Of a stretch of 64,000 nt of DNA, positions 31,524 to 42,410 are shown piece after piece (the stretch's first letter is position 1; every line of letters begins with the position of its first letter). Source of the DNA: Chrysopilus asiliformis. Lineage: Eukaryota > Arthropoda > Insecta > Diptera > Rhagionidae. The translations under genes were made by a program, and so were the position numbers. The notes beneath the pieces are model-generated. The model was not told the origin of the DNA. It saw only the letters and a list, made by a program, of their open reading frames with translations, and made no database searches. The stretch is taken from positions 63,714,970 through 63,778,969 of the forward strand of contig OZ035960.1 of NCBI GenBank assembly GCA_964034945.1, given 5' to 3'.

Positions 31524-31808
31524 AGATTAAAATGAATTAACAAGGTTTTTTATTGCTCTTCTGTCAAATTTGGTATGATGGACTTAGCACAATTTCACTT
31601 TTAGCCGACGATATACCAGATTACGCATTCCGGTGTTCCAAATTCGTTTTTTCTGCGCATCTACGTCATTAGTGATTTCGAAATTTGACAGCAGGTAGTT
31701 TTGCATGCAATTTCCGAACGTTTTGTGTGATATAATAAGAATTATTGAGAATAATTGTTTCATATCGGTATTACGGAAATACGATATAATTAGGATTAAT
31801 ATATTTAA

Positions 31809-32039
31809 CCCTCTAACCGGAATATTTCCGAAAAAAATTCAACAAAATATGACTTTCAACTTGAAACGGATCGTAACCAAGACAACGTACAGGGCTAAAT
31901 TTTTTCCAGCATGTAAAGCGATAACTTACAAAAGTCAGTGTAACACGTTCCGGCGATTTCCTGCGATTAAAATTGTTACCCGTTATAAACAAGCGAATTC
32001 CCTGAAGCCCGCCTTTAGGCGGGCATTTTGGCCAGAGGG
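31809..32039. mobile_element. piggyBac-type MITE, 231 bp
   Basis: Ends CCCTCTAACCGGAA / TTTTGGCCAGAGGG, flanked by TTAA at 31805-31808 and 32040-32043. Open frames through it on both strands are not genes. Confidence 0.88.
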
Positions 32040-32477
32040 TTAACATATATTATGAAATGTGTTAACATAATATGCAAATGAATCGCTTTTTCGTCTTAAT
32101 TAAAGCGGGTATAATGTCATATTTTTCATGTCAATGTTGATAAATAAAACGAAAATTGGTTTAGATTTAATGTTTTATTTTAAAACTACTGTCGAATTAC
32201 GTCATCATTTTGATATGTTTTCTTTTTCGGTTATTAGTATTTTCCATAATTTCTTTATTAAGTTTTCTTATTCTAAACATTCTGGTTCTAAAGAAAAGTT
32301 GTTTGACTTTAGTATCGCAATTTATAATTGCAGCTAAGTCTAAATGAGTTTGCAAGAACTTATTGTAAATTAATAAATTGTCTCCATTAATTTTTTCAAA
32401 AACCTTTTCTAAATAGATCATATGTTCCATCATGGTGCTTGTGGGTTTGGTTAAACCTCCCTCGGAGAGGTGGTTAA

Positions 32478-33183
32478 GGCTGCAAACAAAGTAAATGCGA
32501 CGAACGATGCGATACGATGCACGATGCGATAAAAACGACGAGTGCACAGAGTGATGTGTCCGATGTAAACGACAGTTGACAGCTGTGAACTTCAAAAGTT
32601 TTTTCACAAACTCTGAAAATGTCACTTGATTTTGTTCTTGCTGAAAATTCTGCCACAGCTTTTTTTCTTTTGTTCTGTAGAGATGGTATCCACGAAATAA
32701 ATCAGGGCAGAATGTTGTACGGCGAGTTTCATCATCTTTATCCTGTTTTAAGAAAACATCCAGACCGCTTCCGCAATTGCAATCAGCTCCCAAACTTTGT
32801 CTGTGTACTTGTTGTTTTTGTGTAGTGGATATCTTTGATCGAACAGAACATTTTTATTTCTGACCAACTCAATCAATTTTTCCACGTCCATTGGTTCTTC
32901 CACTAGTGAAAAAGGTGTTACTTGGATAATTATACGTTTAAAAAAAATATTTTACTTACTTTTAAGAAAATAATGCGGAAAACTCAAATCAGGTGTCAGG
33001 ATTTAACGGCGCGATGCTAAACGATGTGTACGACAGAATGCTTACCATTCTATCGCGTCGTTTACATCGTTCAGCATCGTGTATCGCATCGTCGCCACTA
33101 TGGGCGCTTCCATTTAGTTCAATGGTTTCCTTAGCATCGTGCATCGTATCGCATCGTTCGTCGCATTTACTTTGTTTGCAGCC
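32478..33183. mobile_element. Harbinger-type MITE in the THAP gene, 706 bp
   Basis: Ends GGCTGCAAACAAAGTAAATG with long inverted continuation (CGATGCGATACGATGCACGA). TAA on both sides (32475-32477, 33184-33186). Many CGATGCGAT/ATCGCATCG units. Removing it with one TAA restores the THAP-gene exon frame (TWVNH). Confidence 0.9.
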
Positions 33184-33661
33184 TAACCCACGTGTAGGAG
33201 TTATCGTTGGCAGAATCAACTAGAGTATTTGGGACTTTTTTTTCAACTTGTGGCAAATGTACCCCGCGAGGGCGAAATTCTTGCGTGTTAGTGTTTCACT
33301 AAAAGAATATTCAGATAATTATTTTATATTTAAATAATTTAGTCACTTTATTGGTAAGACTTACAATTCCTTTTCCAACATTTTTATTTGCTCTGCTAAC
33401 GAGTCTTGAGAACTTCTGTTTCCCTGAAAAGAATCATTTTACTTCGCATTATCATCAGCAATAATTTCAGTGTCAGAGTCATTTTTTCCACTTATTTCAA
33501 TTTCTGCTTCCAGCAGCGAAGAAATCAACTTTTTTGTAGAGCGATGTTCTATTCTTTTGGAACGTCCAGATGTATCAGAATCTGCTTGGGATTTTGAATA
33601 CAAACTGGGAGCAGTTCCAGGCTTCAATTTGAAACCATTCTTCTTATAAAGTCCTATGATT

Positions 33662-35040
33662 TTTAAAAGCTTTTATTTAGCTTGCCTTCGTGTCTGTTTG
33701 TCTGTCTGTTTGTCTGTCTGTTTGTCTGTCTGTTTGTCTGTCTGTTTGTCTGTCTGTTTGTCTGTCTGTTTGTCTGTCTGTTTGTCTGTCTGTTTGTCTG
33801 TTTGTCTGTCTGTTTGTCTGTCTGTTTGTCTGTCTGTTTGTCTTTCTGTTTGTCTGTCTGTTTGTCTGTCTGTTTGTCTGTCTGTTTGTCTGTCTGTTTG
33901 TCTGTCTGTTTGTCTGTCTGTTTGTCTGTCTGTTTGTCTGTCTGTTTGTCTGTCTGTTTGTCTGTCTGTTTGTCTGTCTGTTTGTCTGTCTGTTTGTCTG
34001 TCTGTTTGTCTGTCTGTTTGTCTGTCTGTTTGTCTGTCTGTTTGTCTGTCTGTTTGTCTGTCTGTTTGTTTGTCTGTCTGTTTGTCTGTCTGTTTGTCTG
34101 TCTGTTTGTCTGTTTGTCTGTCTGTTTGTCTGTTTGTGTGTCAGATCAAATCTTGCAACCCAATTTTGACCCACTTCCACTTGTCCCATTGACTTTAAAT
34201 TTTGCACACTTATATAAGTCCGATGACAATACAATATTTTCACTACTTCGTCCTTGTAAGGATAACGGGAAGGTCCTGTAAGGATAACGTGATTATCCTT
34301 TTCTCCAAATTTTCCGGAAAAAAATCTATTCTGGGGGTTTTTGGGGTCGCTGAATCCGAATCTGTCATTAAAAAGTCAGTAAGGATAACGGAAGGTCCTG
34401 TAAAGACAACGTGATTATCCTTTTCTCCAAATTATTCGCAAAAAAATCTATTCTGGGGGTTTTTGGAGTCGCTGAATCCGAATCTGTCATTAAAAAGTCA
34501 GTAAGGATAACGGAAGATCCTGTAAGGATAACGTGATTATCCTTTTCTCCAAATTTTCCGGAAAAAAATCTATTCTGGGGGTTTTTGGGGTCGCTGAATC
34601 CGAATCTGTCATTAAAAAGTCAGTAAGGATAACGGAAGGTCCTGTAAGGATAACGTGATTATCCTTTTCTCCAAATTTTCCGGGAAAAAATCTATTCTGG
34701 GGGTTTTAGTGGGTCGCTGAATCCGAATCTGTCATTAAAAAGCCTGTAAGGATATCTCAAATGTAAGGATATATATTCAAAGAATAAAAAGAACAAAAAA
34801 AAAAAAATTTTTTTTTAAAAAAAGCTTTTATTAAAAAAGAATGCACTAAAAAGAAAAAAATTATTTTCTGGACGCTGTGTATCACAAATATAAAAGCTTT
34901 TAAAAAGCGAGATAAAGCGTAAAACAATAAAATAAAAATTGATCTCGCTTTTAAAAAGCTTTTATATTTGTGATACACAGCGTCCAGAAAATTATTATTT
35001 TCTTTTTAGTGCATTATTTTTTAATAAAAGCTTTTTTCTT
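33662..35040 (-). repeat. Repeat family E, copy 3, with an expanded satellite tail
   Basis: Same parts as copies 1 and 2 in reverse: tail and 12-bp satellite (33690-34140), AAATTTCAAGT relative, four 122-bp units (34250-34750), palindromic head (34800-35035). It sits inside intron 1 of the THAP-derived gene. Confidence 0.85.
33690..34140. repeat. Satellite (TTTGTCTGTCTG)n, about 450 bp
   Basis: Near-perfect 12-bp units with a few shortened steps and one TTTCTG variant. Other family E copies have only about 30 bp here, so this is a local expansion. It has no stop in several frames on both strands, giving long Cys/Leu/Val- or Thr/Asn/Arg/Gln-repeat frames that are not genes. Confidence 0.95.
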
Positions 35041-35332
35041 AAATTTTTTTTTAAATTTTTTTTTATAATTAAACATGTAAAAGTATAAACTAAAATAAAT
35101 TTTTTACCCATTTCAAATTGGAGATTCCTTTCGAAGTCACTTGGAGTAAAGTGGGCACAACAAATTCGTGCTGTTTGTGTATTTATTTTATCGTGTCGCC
35201 GGCAAAAATTAATCCATTTTTTCAACAAGGTTTTGTCTCTTGGAAAACGATAAAATCTATTTTTTTGTTGATTGCTGTTGTTGCTACAATTATACACTGC
35301 ACATCTCATTTTGAATAAATTTTTATATTTGA

Positions 35333-35563
35333 GGCGTTAAAAGCTACCCACATAATCGAGTTTTTGAAGCTTTTCCACTCTGTACTATTATTGACTGAAA
35401 ATTTTTGGAAAAAAAATCTGTGGACTTTATTACTCAATGTTGAAATGTTCTTTTGTGCATCCAAACAATTTTATCTAACAACTCACTCGCAATAGTGATT
35501 CAAACACAAAAAAAAAACTCACGATTTCGACATGTGGGTTGGTCCACTCTAGCTTTTAACGCC
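35333..35563. mobile_element. Candidate MITE, 231 bp
   Basis: GGCGTTAAAAGCTA at 35333 and its complement ending 35563, with CCCACAT/ATGTGGG further in. Target duplication not clear. Confidence 0.5.
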
Positions 35564-35655
35564 GCATTTGTGTATATGAAAACCAAACAGAAACTATTTT
35601 TAACCGACTTCCAAAAAGCAAAAGGTTCTCAATTCCACCTGAATCTATGTTTTTT

Positions 35656-35957
35656 TTGACGTGGATACGTCTTGGATTTTGGTTATGGGGGGTACAAATT
35701 AGAAAATCGGCTTGCCAAACAAATTTGCAATCGATGATACTCGATAGTTTGTGGTGACATCCGAACAGAAACTGTGTTATAAGATCCGGCCTACATTAAA
35801 GCATTGTTTAGGGTATTTTGTTATGTTAAACTATGTTCAATTAGCTTTTTGAGAATCAAAATCAAAATTTTCACTGCCGCTGTTATGCTGTGTTTGCTGC
35901 TTGTAGTACAGATTTCACATTTATACTCTTTTATGTTTTCTTTGTGGTATTGAATAT
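35656..35957 (+). repeat. Dispersed repeat family B, copy 4, 3'-truncated
   Basis: Starts TTGACGTGGATACGTCTTGG and runs to the cacatttatactcttttatg region. It provides unfilled sequence for several insertions in the other copies. Confidence 0.8.
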
Positions 35958-36469
35958 TTGTAAGAGCCACAGGAAAGAGAACACGACGAAGTATGTTGAG
36001 GTTGAGTGAAAGCTTTTGCTCTTGATTGTTTCTCTTCTCTATATGGGTTGTTCGGGTTCTGGAAATTCATTTTACTTGATTGTTTCTCTTGATTGCCCAG
36101 TGTTTCCTTTAATTTCTGTATACGAGTTGTGTGAGCCGGCGGATTGTGTTTAAGATTTTAGTTGCTGTAAATTGAAATTGCTTTGTTGTTTTTATCGTGT
36201 AATTTTGTTTTATTTTGTTTTATGGGCGTTTTCATGATTGCAAGTTCTGCAAATAACACAAAAGATTTTGATAATAATAAACCCAGTTATATGTTATTCG
36301 TTTAGTTAGTTCACCTTCGCAAATTACTGAACAACTAAGTATTACGGGGAGATGGAAGAAAATGTTTTGTGCAATTTGCGCAACTTCCGAGTATATTTAT
36401 GAAAATGTCCTATTACATTTTAGAATTAAACATTTGTTCGTTGTGTTGCAAGTTAAATTTGATTTTTAG
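35958..36469. other. Intronic sequence, nothing recognised
   Basis: AT-rich, no convincing reading frame and no repeat partner found elsewhere in the window. Confidence 0.4.
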
Positions 36470-37388
36470 GTAGGGGAGACTGGTCCTAGTTGTCACAAAA
36501 ATCATAAAAATCCTTATTTCTGGAGACAATGAAGTTAAATTGCCAAGTCAAACGCATAAATCATATATTTGGGCTTTCGTCCCTCATTAATTGTACAAAT
36601 TATTTAAAAATTCAAGTAATAACGTCATGAAAATTATGTAATAAAAATTTAAGTCTACTGTGACAAGTTATCCCAAGGCTGGGGTTGGTTGTCACAACGT
36701 GCGGTCCTCGTGGTCACAGGTCATTGCCGTCGTAATTAGGGCAAAAAAAAAAACTCTGCCCAGCAGATCTATTATGAGCCCACAGCCTGCATTTGATGCA
36801 CTGAAGTCACCCTGCATTGAGTTTGCTACTTGGCCAAATTTCATAACAAACCACGCACAGTAGTTCTTCGTTGTCTTCGTCTTCATCGCTGTTAACTACT
36901 CATTTCTGCTTCTTATGTTTCTTGGGTTTTAGATTCTTCAATCTGCAGATTTTCCTGCTCTGCAGTAACAAATAGCCGTGCTCTGCAGTGACAAATAGCC
37001 CCTGAGACAACTAGTACCGACAGACAAATAATTTTTGACAACCATTTAAACCTATAATACTTAACGTAAAACCTAAACACTCAAAATTACGTTTAAAGTC
37101 GATCAATGTCCTAAGACATACCAATTAAAATACACTTCTATCTTAATAATGTATGACAAATAAACAAAATCAATAAATCCATTAGAATTTACGCACTAAC
37201 GATATTTTTTGATTTCGAGTTAAAAAACGTAATACATGAGGTCGATCGCCAGGACACTTTCTGAGGTTGGTAGTGGTGGAGTGCGCTTCGAAATTCCCGA
37301 AGAACTGATTTCAAAAATATTTCTGAATTAAGAGATATAGCCATTGTGACAACTAGTACTTGTGACAACGAGGACCAGTCTCCCCTAC
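36470..37388. mobile_element. TIR element with GTAGGGGAGACTGGTCC ends, 919 bp
   Basis: Ends GTAGGGGAGACTGGTCCTAG / GGACCAGTCTCCCCTAC with TTGTCACA/TGTGACAA repeated inside. TGTGACAA motifs recur through the element. Target duplication and superfamily unassigned. Its right part (from 37078) was copied to 43.27 kb. Confidence 0.75.
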
Positions 37389-37848
37389 AAGATGCTGAAA
37401 TTCACCAAACGGAAAGGCACATCCCGCAATGGGCATCTTATACGTTCAATATATTGAACAATATTTTGGGTTGTGTTCAATATATTGAACAATATTTTGG
37501 GTTGTGTTCAATATATTGAACCTGTAAGGACTATGTTGAAGCAAAAATATTGAAGCGATCCATACGATTTTGAATACCCTTCAATATATTGAAGCAAAAA
37601 TATTGAACGTGTAACCTTGCTTTTTAATGTATGTTCACGCCTAACTTTTTACTGGGTTGACCGATTTTGGTCATCCCAAAGAGAAAGTTGTAGAGAAAGT
37701 TCCTGGTTGGGCCCCGGTTCTTTCATGGGCAAAAATGGAACATTAGGGGGGGTACCCCCCATACAAACGAAAACGTTTTTTGCGAATTTCTCAAAAACGG
37801 TGCATCTTATCAAAAAAGTGTAAGAACAAAAGTTATTTAAAATATGAC
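37078..37848 (+). repeat. Duplicated block X, copy 1 (copy 2 at 43272-43930)
   Basis: Covers the right part of the TIR element, the TTGAACAATATT repeats and the start of a family H copy. In copy 2 about 110 bp (the element's right terminus and flank) are missing. At 37849 the sequence switches to GC-rich palindromes. Confidence 0.85.
37440..37615. repeat. TTCAATATATTGAACAATATT tandem/palindromic repeat
   Basis: The phrase TTCAATATATTGAA and CAATATTTTGGGTTGTG alternate three times, then TTGAAGCAAAAATATTGAA-type inverted pieces follow. TTATACGTTCAATA at the left and TATTGAACGTGTAA at the right suggest a small MITE. Confidence 0.7.
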
Positions 37849-37849
37849 T

Positions 37850-38070
37850 AGGGGCTGCGCCCCGAACCGCTTCGCGGTTCATCCCCCTTCCACAGGTCGG
37901 CCTTCGGCCTCCCTGCCCCCGTCGGCCTCCGGCCTCCACAACTACTCGGCCTTCGGCCTCGCCCCTCGCGCTTGAATTGTTGGAATTTGATGTATGCAGA
38001 TGTTATGTAAAATTATTTAAATATATTTCAGCTCTCGCCTTCCTCTTTACTCGGCCTTCGGCCTCCCAAA
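37850..38070. repeat. GC-rich cluster of short palindromes
   Basis: In a strongly AT-rich region: GGGGCTGCGCCCC, GAACCGCTTCGCGGTTC, then GGCCTTCGGCC/GGCCTCCGGCC repeated five times to about 37965 and once more at 38055. Each unit is a perfect or near-perfect short hairpin. No coding meaning is seen; origin unknown. Confidence 0.75.
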
Positions 38071-38286
38071 ATAGGGAAATTTTTTTAGAGACATTTTTCT
38101 TTTTGACCCAACGGTGTATTACAAAATCGTACTGTTTACTTACAATATATTCAATAACGGTAAAAGGTGGTTATCCACACGGGGAAAGACAATATTGTGG
38201 GAAATGTCATTCTTTTTAATTCATGTCATACATTGAAGCACCAAATCCCTTTAGAATTGCAGAAGATAGCAGGTGAGGGCTATACA

Positions 38287-38780
38287 TAACGATGGTATCT
38301 ATACTGTATTATATTGTTTTTCAGACTCCAATACTGCATTACTGCTTTTTTCCCCAAAATACTGTATTTAAATACTCAGAAAACTTTAATTCTTTAACGT
38401 TTCGGAATTCAAATTTATTAATAGCAATGCAAAGCGTCAGTGGCAACACAAAACAGTGGCATCACTTGGCAAGTGTGAATACATTCAAACGACGAACAGC
38501 GAAGTATTGATGGCAACATGTCATATAGATTCGCTTCTTCCTTTCCCCATCGATTACTGTCTTGTCATTATTCATCCTTCTTCAGACCGCGTTACTTTGA
38601 TTTTGCTTTCCATTGTTAATTTAAAAGAATAAAAATGTCGAAATTAAGAGCAAAGACACAAATTTTCATTGAATAAAATTTATACTGCGAAAAATACTGT
38701 TTTTTCAAATCGATTTACTACTTTTTTAAATTTTTAGGTGAAATATACTGTTTTTTGTACGAAAAAAGATACCATCGTTA
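38287..38780. mobile_element. hAT MITE with AATACTG-rich body, 494 bp
   Basis: Ends TAACGATGGTATCT / AGATACCATCGTTA and an exact 8-bp duplication GCTATACA (38279-38286, 38781-38788). ATACTGTA motifs recur near both ends. Confidence 0.92.
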
Positions 38781-38799
38781 GCTATACATAAAAAGGAGG

Positions 38800-39133
38800 G
38801 GTAGATATTAGTGAGCAAAAATTTTCCCTTCGGGCTGACCTCTCTCATGGTGAAAACCGGATCCGAAACCCTTAAGCGCATAAAGAGGTTTCAAGAGAGG
38901 GAAAGGGGTTGCTATTAAACTGGATCCGACACCCTTGAGTAAGAGATATCAGAAGAAACAGGGATTTACATCAAAAAGAATCATATCCTTTATTCTGTCA
39001 ATAACTGTACCTGTGTGCAAAGTTTGATCAAAATCGGCCGCGCCGTTTTTGCGTGATGCCGGAACAAACATTCAGTCAAACAGACAGAAATACCGACCGA
39101 CATACAGACGGACGGACAAACATAAATTTTAAG
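38800..39133. repeat. Repeat with 'caaagtttgatcaaaatcgg' phrase and CAGA tail
   Basis: TGTGCAAAGTTTGATCAAAA, then GCCGTTTTTGCGTGATGC, then a run of CAGACAGA/CGGACGGACA up to the family H copy. This phrase-plus-GACA-tail layout recurs in several unrelated repeats of the window. Confidence 0.55.
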
Positions 39134-39656
39134 CATAACAAAACCTATAATTGCCAGTCTGGCAATTATTAGAAACTCGTATAGTGATATTCCTATCAAA
39201 ATTCGAACAGTTGTATCAAAATTCCAGTTTGAAGTCAAACTTTCCAATAAGATTTTTTAAAATTTGTTCCAATAGGATTTTGATGTATGGGAGTTTTATG
39301 CAGAACCATATCCTAAATAACTTTTGTTCTTTCACTTTTTTGGTGAGATGCACCGTTTTTGAGATATTCGCAAAAAACGTTATCGTTCGTATGGGGGGTA
39401 CCCCCTAATGGTTCATTTTTGTTCATTAACGAACTTAGCCTCGCATTTTGCGAAAAACGGATCTGCGCAAAATTTCAAGTCTCTAGCTCAATCCGTGCGC
39501 CCGCAATCCGCGCCACAGACGGACATGCAAAAATCAATTTTGTTTATCATTCTAAACACACTGGTGTAATACATTTTTATGTGTGATGACGGGGTCTTGG
39601 CGTTAAAAACGGTAAGGCAAAGTTAATATACCCTTTGGTTTCACCATACGGGTATA
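39134..39656 (-). mobile_element. Family H (Helentron-like), near full-length copy
   Basis: From CATAACAAAACCTATAATTG with its hairpin to TCACCATACGGGTATA. The microsatellite core is reduced to ACAGACGGACATG. Confidence 0.8.
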
Positions 39657-39748
39657 AAAATGTCATTTTTGGCATCAGTATTATACGACCAAATACATCA
39701 ATGTATGGCAATATTTTTGAGAAAATCCAAAATTACAAAAATTGTCCC

Positions 39749-39908
39749 CCTTACAGTTTTTATTATATAGATGGGAAAAAAGTAAAGTGGACACATCTAC
39801 AGATAGAGAGCTTTCCTTTAAAAAAAGAATAATCAAAATCGATTCTAAGCTGGAGCTGTGTCGAAAGAAATACATACAAAATCGCTTTGCCTTTTAAATA
39901 TATAGATG
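39749..39908 (+). repeat. Dispersed repeat family F (second copy 41817-41968)
   Basis: Both copies contain GGGAAAAAAGTAAA, GGACA-atctacag, AGAGCTTTC and end in AAATCGCTTTGCCTTTTAAA-tatatagat. No coding. Confidence 0.7.
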
Positions 39909-40432
39909 AGTCTTCGATCTTAACAACACGGATCGCAGCTGGGCGTTTAATGAAGGGGTAAAATACCCATGCTCGAAACCAGGGTTGCTGGTGCCAAGGT
40001 TTTGTTTTTTTAATTTAATTTTTTTTTCATTTAGTTAAAACAAATTTTTTTCTTTGTGATTTTTGTGTTTTTTTTTTGTATGTGAAAACTGTTTAAAACA
40101 AAAATAGAGACACTAATTATAAACCGAAAACGATTTTGATCAGATTTTCACCATTGTCCGTGATGATAATATTTTATGACTGAAGTTAGCTTGCCCATGA
40201 GGAGGCTGGAAAAACTAATTGGGTATTAGAGTTTTAAAATTCAAAACCGAAAGTCTTGAAGCGAACACGTTTATTTTCTAAAAGTTATTTCTGGAAGTTT
40301 TTTGTGCAAAAAAAACTTTAGCCCGACAACGATGGGTCTGTATCTAGTAAAATATTATTAAAAATTGGTGGAAAAGTAAAATGGACACATCTAAAGATAA
40401 TTTTCTAAAAGTTATTTCTTGCATTAATTATC

Positions 40433-40735
40433 CTTACAGGACCTTCCGTTTTAAATTTTGAAAATCTAACACCGGATTCGGGATCAGCGACCCCAAAAAC
40501 CCCCGAGTGATACTTTTCAGCCTCCTATTGAGCAGGATTCATGGCGAAAATCACGGTTTAAAAACACCCAAACCCCCTTTACCCCCCGTTCACCCCCTTA
40601 GCGCTAAAATTTCGAAAAATCTCGCCTTAGTGAGCGCCTACGCAATGGTTGGTACATACTGTGAAAGTTTCAAGTCTCTATCTTCGGGGGTTTGGGCTGG
40701 GCGTCAGATTAAACGATTTTATATATAGAGAAGAT
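40433..40735 (+). repeat. Diverged family E relative
   Basis: TATCCTTACAGGACCTTCCG, AATCTAACACCGGATTCGGG, CAGCGACCCCAAAAACCCCC, then GAAAGTTTCAAGTCTCTAT and a short TTTATATATAGAGA end. It shares its unit with the 122-bp arrays but is present once. Confidence 0.65.
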
Positions 40736-40840
40736 GGTTTTCACTTTTTCCAATAAAAGACGATGCGTAACATATATTTTTAATTTTACGTTTAAAAAAC
40801 TCAATTTCAACAAAAAAAAAAATCAAAGAAAAATATTTTG

Positions 40841-40900
40841 CCACTGCTCAGAATTGAACCCGTACCTGGCGCGATGTAGTTTACACTTATTCAGTAGTAA
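40841..40900 (-). repeat. tRNA-like (SINE head) remnant 1
   Basis: Minus strand reads ...CGCGCCAGGTACGGGTTCAATTCTGAG, a tRNA T-arm/B-box (GGTTCAATTC) with anticodon-arm-like sequence upstream. The A-box side is degraded. Repeated at 41521-41580 and 41679-41750. Confidence 0.45.
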
Positions 40901-41520
40901 GAATATAAATTTTAAAGATAAATAAAGTAATAAAAAACTGCAGTCATTGGGGACTGCCAACAGAAATGAAAACAATAATATATGTAAGGTAATAATTATA
41001 TTGTCGTGTATTTATACGTATATATTTTTCAACCTGAAAGTTCGAAAATATATGCTAATAAACAGTAAATTTTAAATAAAAGTCAATTATGTATATTAAG
41101 GTTTGAATTCCTGAGCAGCACATGATTTTCTTATACAAAAAATGGCTAGAGATATTTAATTTCTTCTGTATAAGAATGCCACGTGCTGTTCAGAAATTTT
41201 CTGTTTAATTTTATTGTGCTGTATGATATTTTCCAAAAAAAAAATCGTTTTTTTATTGTGTAAGAAAGTTATGTGCTATTCAGAAATTTCCTCGCTAATT
41301 TTATTTTGCTCTGTACTGTCTTCCAAAAAAAATCGATTTTTTCTTTATAAAAAAATCAAATGAAAGCAAATCAGCATTCTTAAGCTGTTAAATTAGCATG
41401 TCGGTGACGCGAACTCATAAGATTTTACCCATCCAAAAATCCCCCAACGCGCCTGAAGAAGTATAATATAAGTAAAATAAATAATTTAAGGAAAAAAAAA
41501 AATTAAAAAAAAATATTTTG

Positions 41521-41580
41521 TCACCACTCGGAATCGAACCCGCACATCTGGCGCATTGTAGTCTAACACTTATTCAGGAG
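41521..41580 (-). repeat. tRNA-like (SINE head) remnant 2
   Basis: Perfect B-box GGTTCGATTCC on the minus strand, preceded by GTTAGACTACAATGCGCCAG. Flanked, like remnant 1, by a T-rich tract and by related sequence on the other side. Confidence 0.5.
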
Positions 41581-41678
41581 TAAAAATGTAAACTTAAAGA
41601 TAAATTAAGTAATAATATATTAATAAAAGTAAAAAAATCAAAAAAAAAATTTGAAAAGAAAAAAAAAAAAGAATTTAT

Positions 41679-41750
41679 CATCGATAAGAATTGAACCCGG
41701 GCCTGGCGCATGGTAGTCCAACTTCTAACTCACTGCACTAATCGAACAGT
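41679..41750 (-). repeat. tRNA-like sequence 3, best preserved
   Basis: On the minus strand, TAGTGCAGTGAG (A-box-like), GTTGGACTACCATGCGCCAG (anticodon-arm-like) and CCCGGGTTCAATTC (B-box) follow in tRNA order and spacing. A clean acceptor stem is not visible, so it is called a tRNA-derived SINE head or tRNA pseudogene, not a functional tRNA. Confidence 0.5.
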
Positions 41751-42410
41751 ACGAAATGTCGTGTTACCATTGAAGACTTTGTTAGCGGCATATTTATAAT
41801 TTTGAAAGGCAAATTACTAATAAAGTATTATTAAAAATGGGGAAAAAAGTAAAACGGACATATCTACAGCTATAGAGCTTTCATTTAAAAAAAAAATCAT
41901 CAAAATCGGTTCAATAGGAACTCCAGGAGCTCTGTCGAAAGAAATCCATACAAAATCGCTTTGCCTTTTAAATATATAGATTCTACATAAAACTCCCATA
42001 CATCAAAATCCGATTGGAATAGATTTTTAAAAATCTTATTGGAAAGTTTGACTTCAAAGTGGAATTTTGGTACAACTGCTCGAATTAAGATACCAACATC
42101 ACCATACAGGTTTGCAAGAATTGCCAGATTGACAATTATAGCTTTTGTTATGTTTTTACGTTGTGTTCAGTACAACACAAGGAGGGTTATTTTATATATT
42201 TCCCCCGTGTTAACCTACCCCTTCAAACCCCTCCCTACTAGCTTGAGATATCGAGTAAAATTCTTTGTATTGTGTTCAGTACAATATCTGGAAGATTCTT
42301 TTATATATTTCTCCTCTGCGGACTTATCCCCTCAAACCCTTTGTAATTTTACCTATATTAAAAATTGAAACTAAAAACGTTCGAAATAAAAAAAAAAAAT
42401 CTAAAAAAAA

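Larger units (their letters stand above)
30622..31614. mobile_element. MITE family D, copy 2, opened by two insertions
   Basis: Same ends as copy 1. Its interior is split by a piggyBac-type MITE (30720-30929) and a family H element (30983-31523). Copy 1 supplies the uninterrupted sequence for both. Confidence 0.85.
32197..35309 (-). pseudogene. THAP-finger gene derived from a P-family transposon, catalytic core missing
   Basis: Three exons are supported by splice sites and protein similarity. Exon 1 (35309-35108) encodes a complete THAP C2CH finger: C3-x4-C8, P23, W32, C50-x2-H53-F54. It ends at ATGG/GTAAAA. Exon 2 (33653-33365) starts after CATAG and continues in phase as GLYKKNGFKLKPGTAPSLY, then a coiled-coil-like QDSLAEQIKMLEKEL. 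One TAA (33439) interrupts it, and it ends GAATT/GTAAGT. Exon 3 (from 33298) gives LAGYICHKLKKK and TWVNHLSEGGLTKPT, the C-terminal signature of P-family proteins, to the stop at 32197. The RNase H-like core is absent. A Harbinger-type MITE splits exon 3 and family E fills intron 1. It is either an internal deletion derivative or a decayed domesticated gene. The frame through the MITE is accidental. Confidence 0.8.

Noticed and set aside
32197..32793. 198-codon minus-strand frame taken as a single gene
   Set aside because: It runs from THAP-gene exon 3 into an inserted MITE. The N-terminal two thirds is MITE sequence.
33690..34140. Regular short repeat considered as a CRISPR array
   Set aside because: No spacers; contiguous 12-bp satellite in an animal genome.
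33656..34281. Long open frames (159-199 codons) on both strands of Cys-Leu-Val/Thr-Asn-Arg-Gln repeats
   Set aside because: Direct translation of a 12-bp satellite; several frames on both strands are open for the same reason.
37649..37939. Minus-strand 96-codon frame rich in Gly/Arg
   Set aside because: Driven by the GC palindrome cluster joined to family H sequence.
41679..41750. Functional tRNA gene on the minus strand
   Set aside because: A- and B-box-like elements are present, but no acceptor stem pairing could be found by eye.
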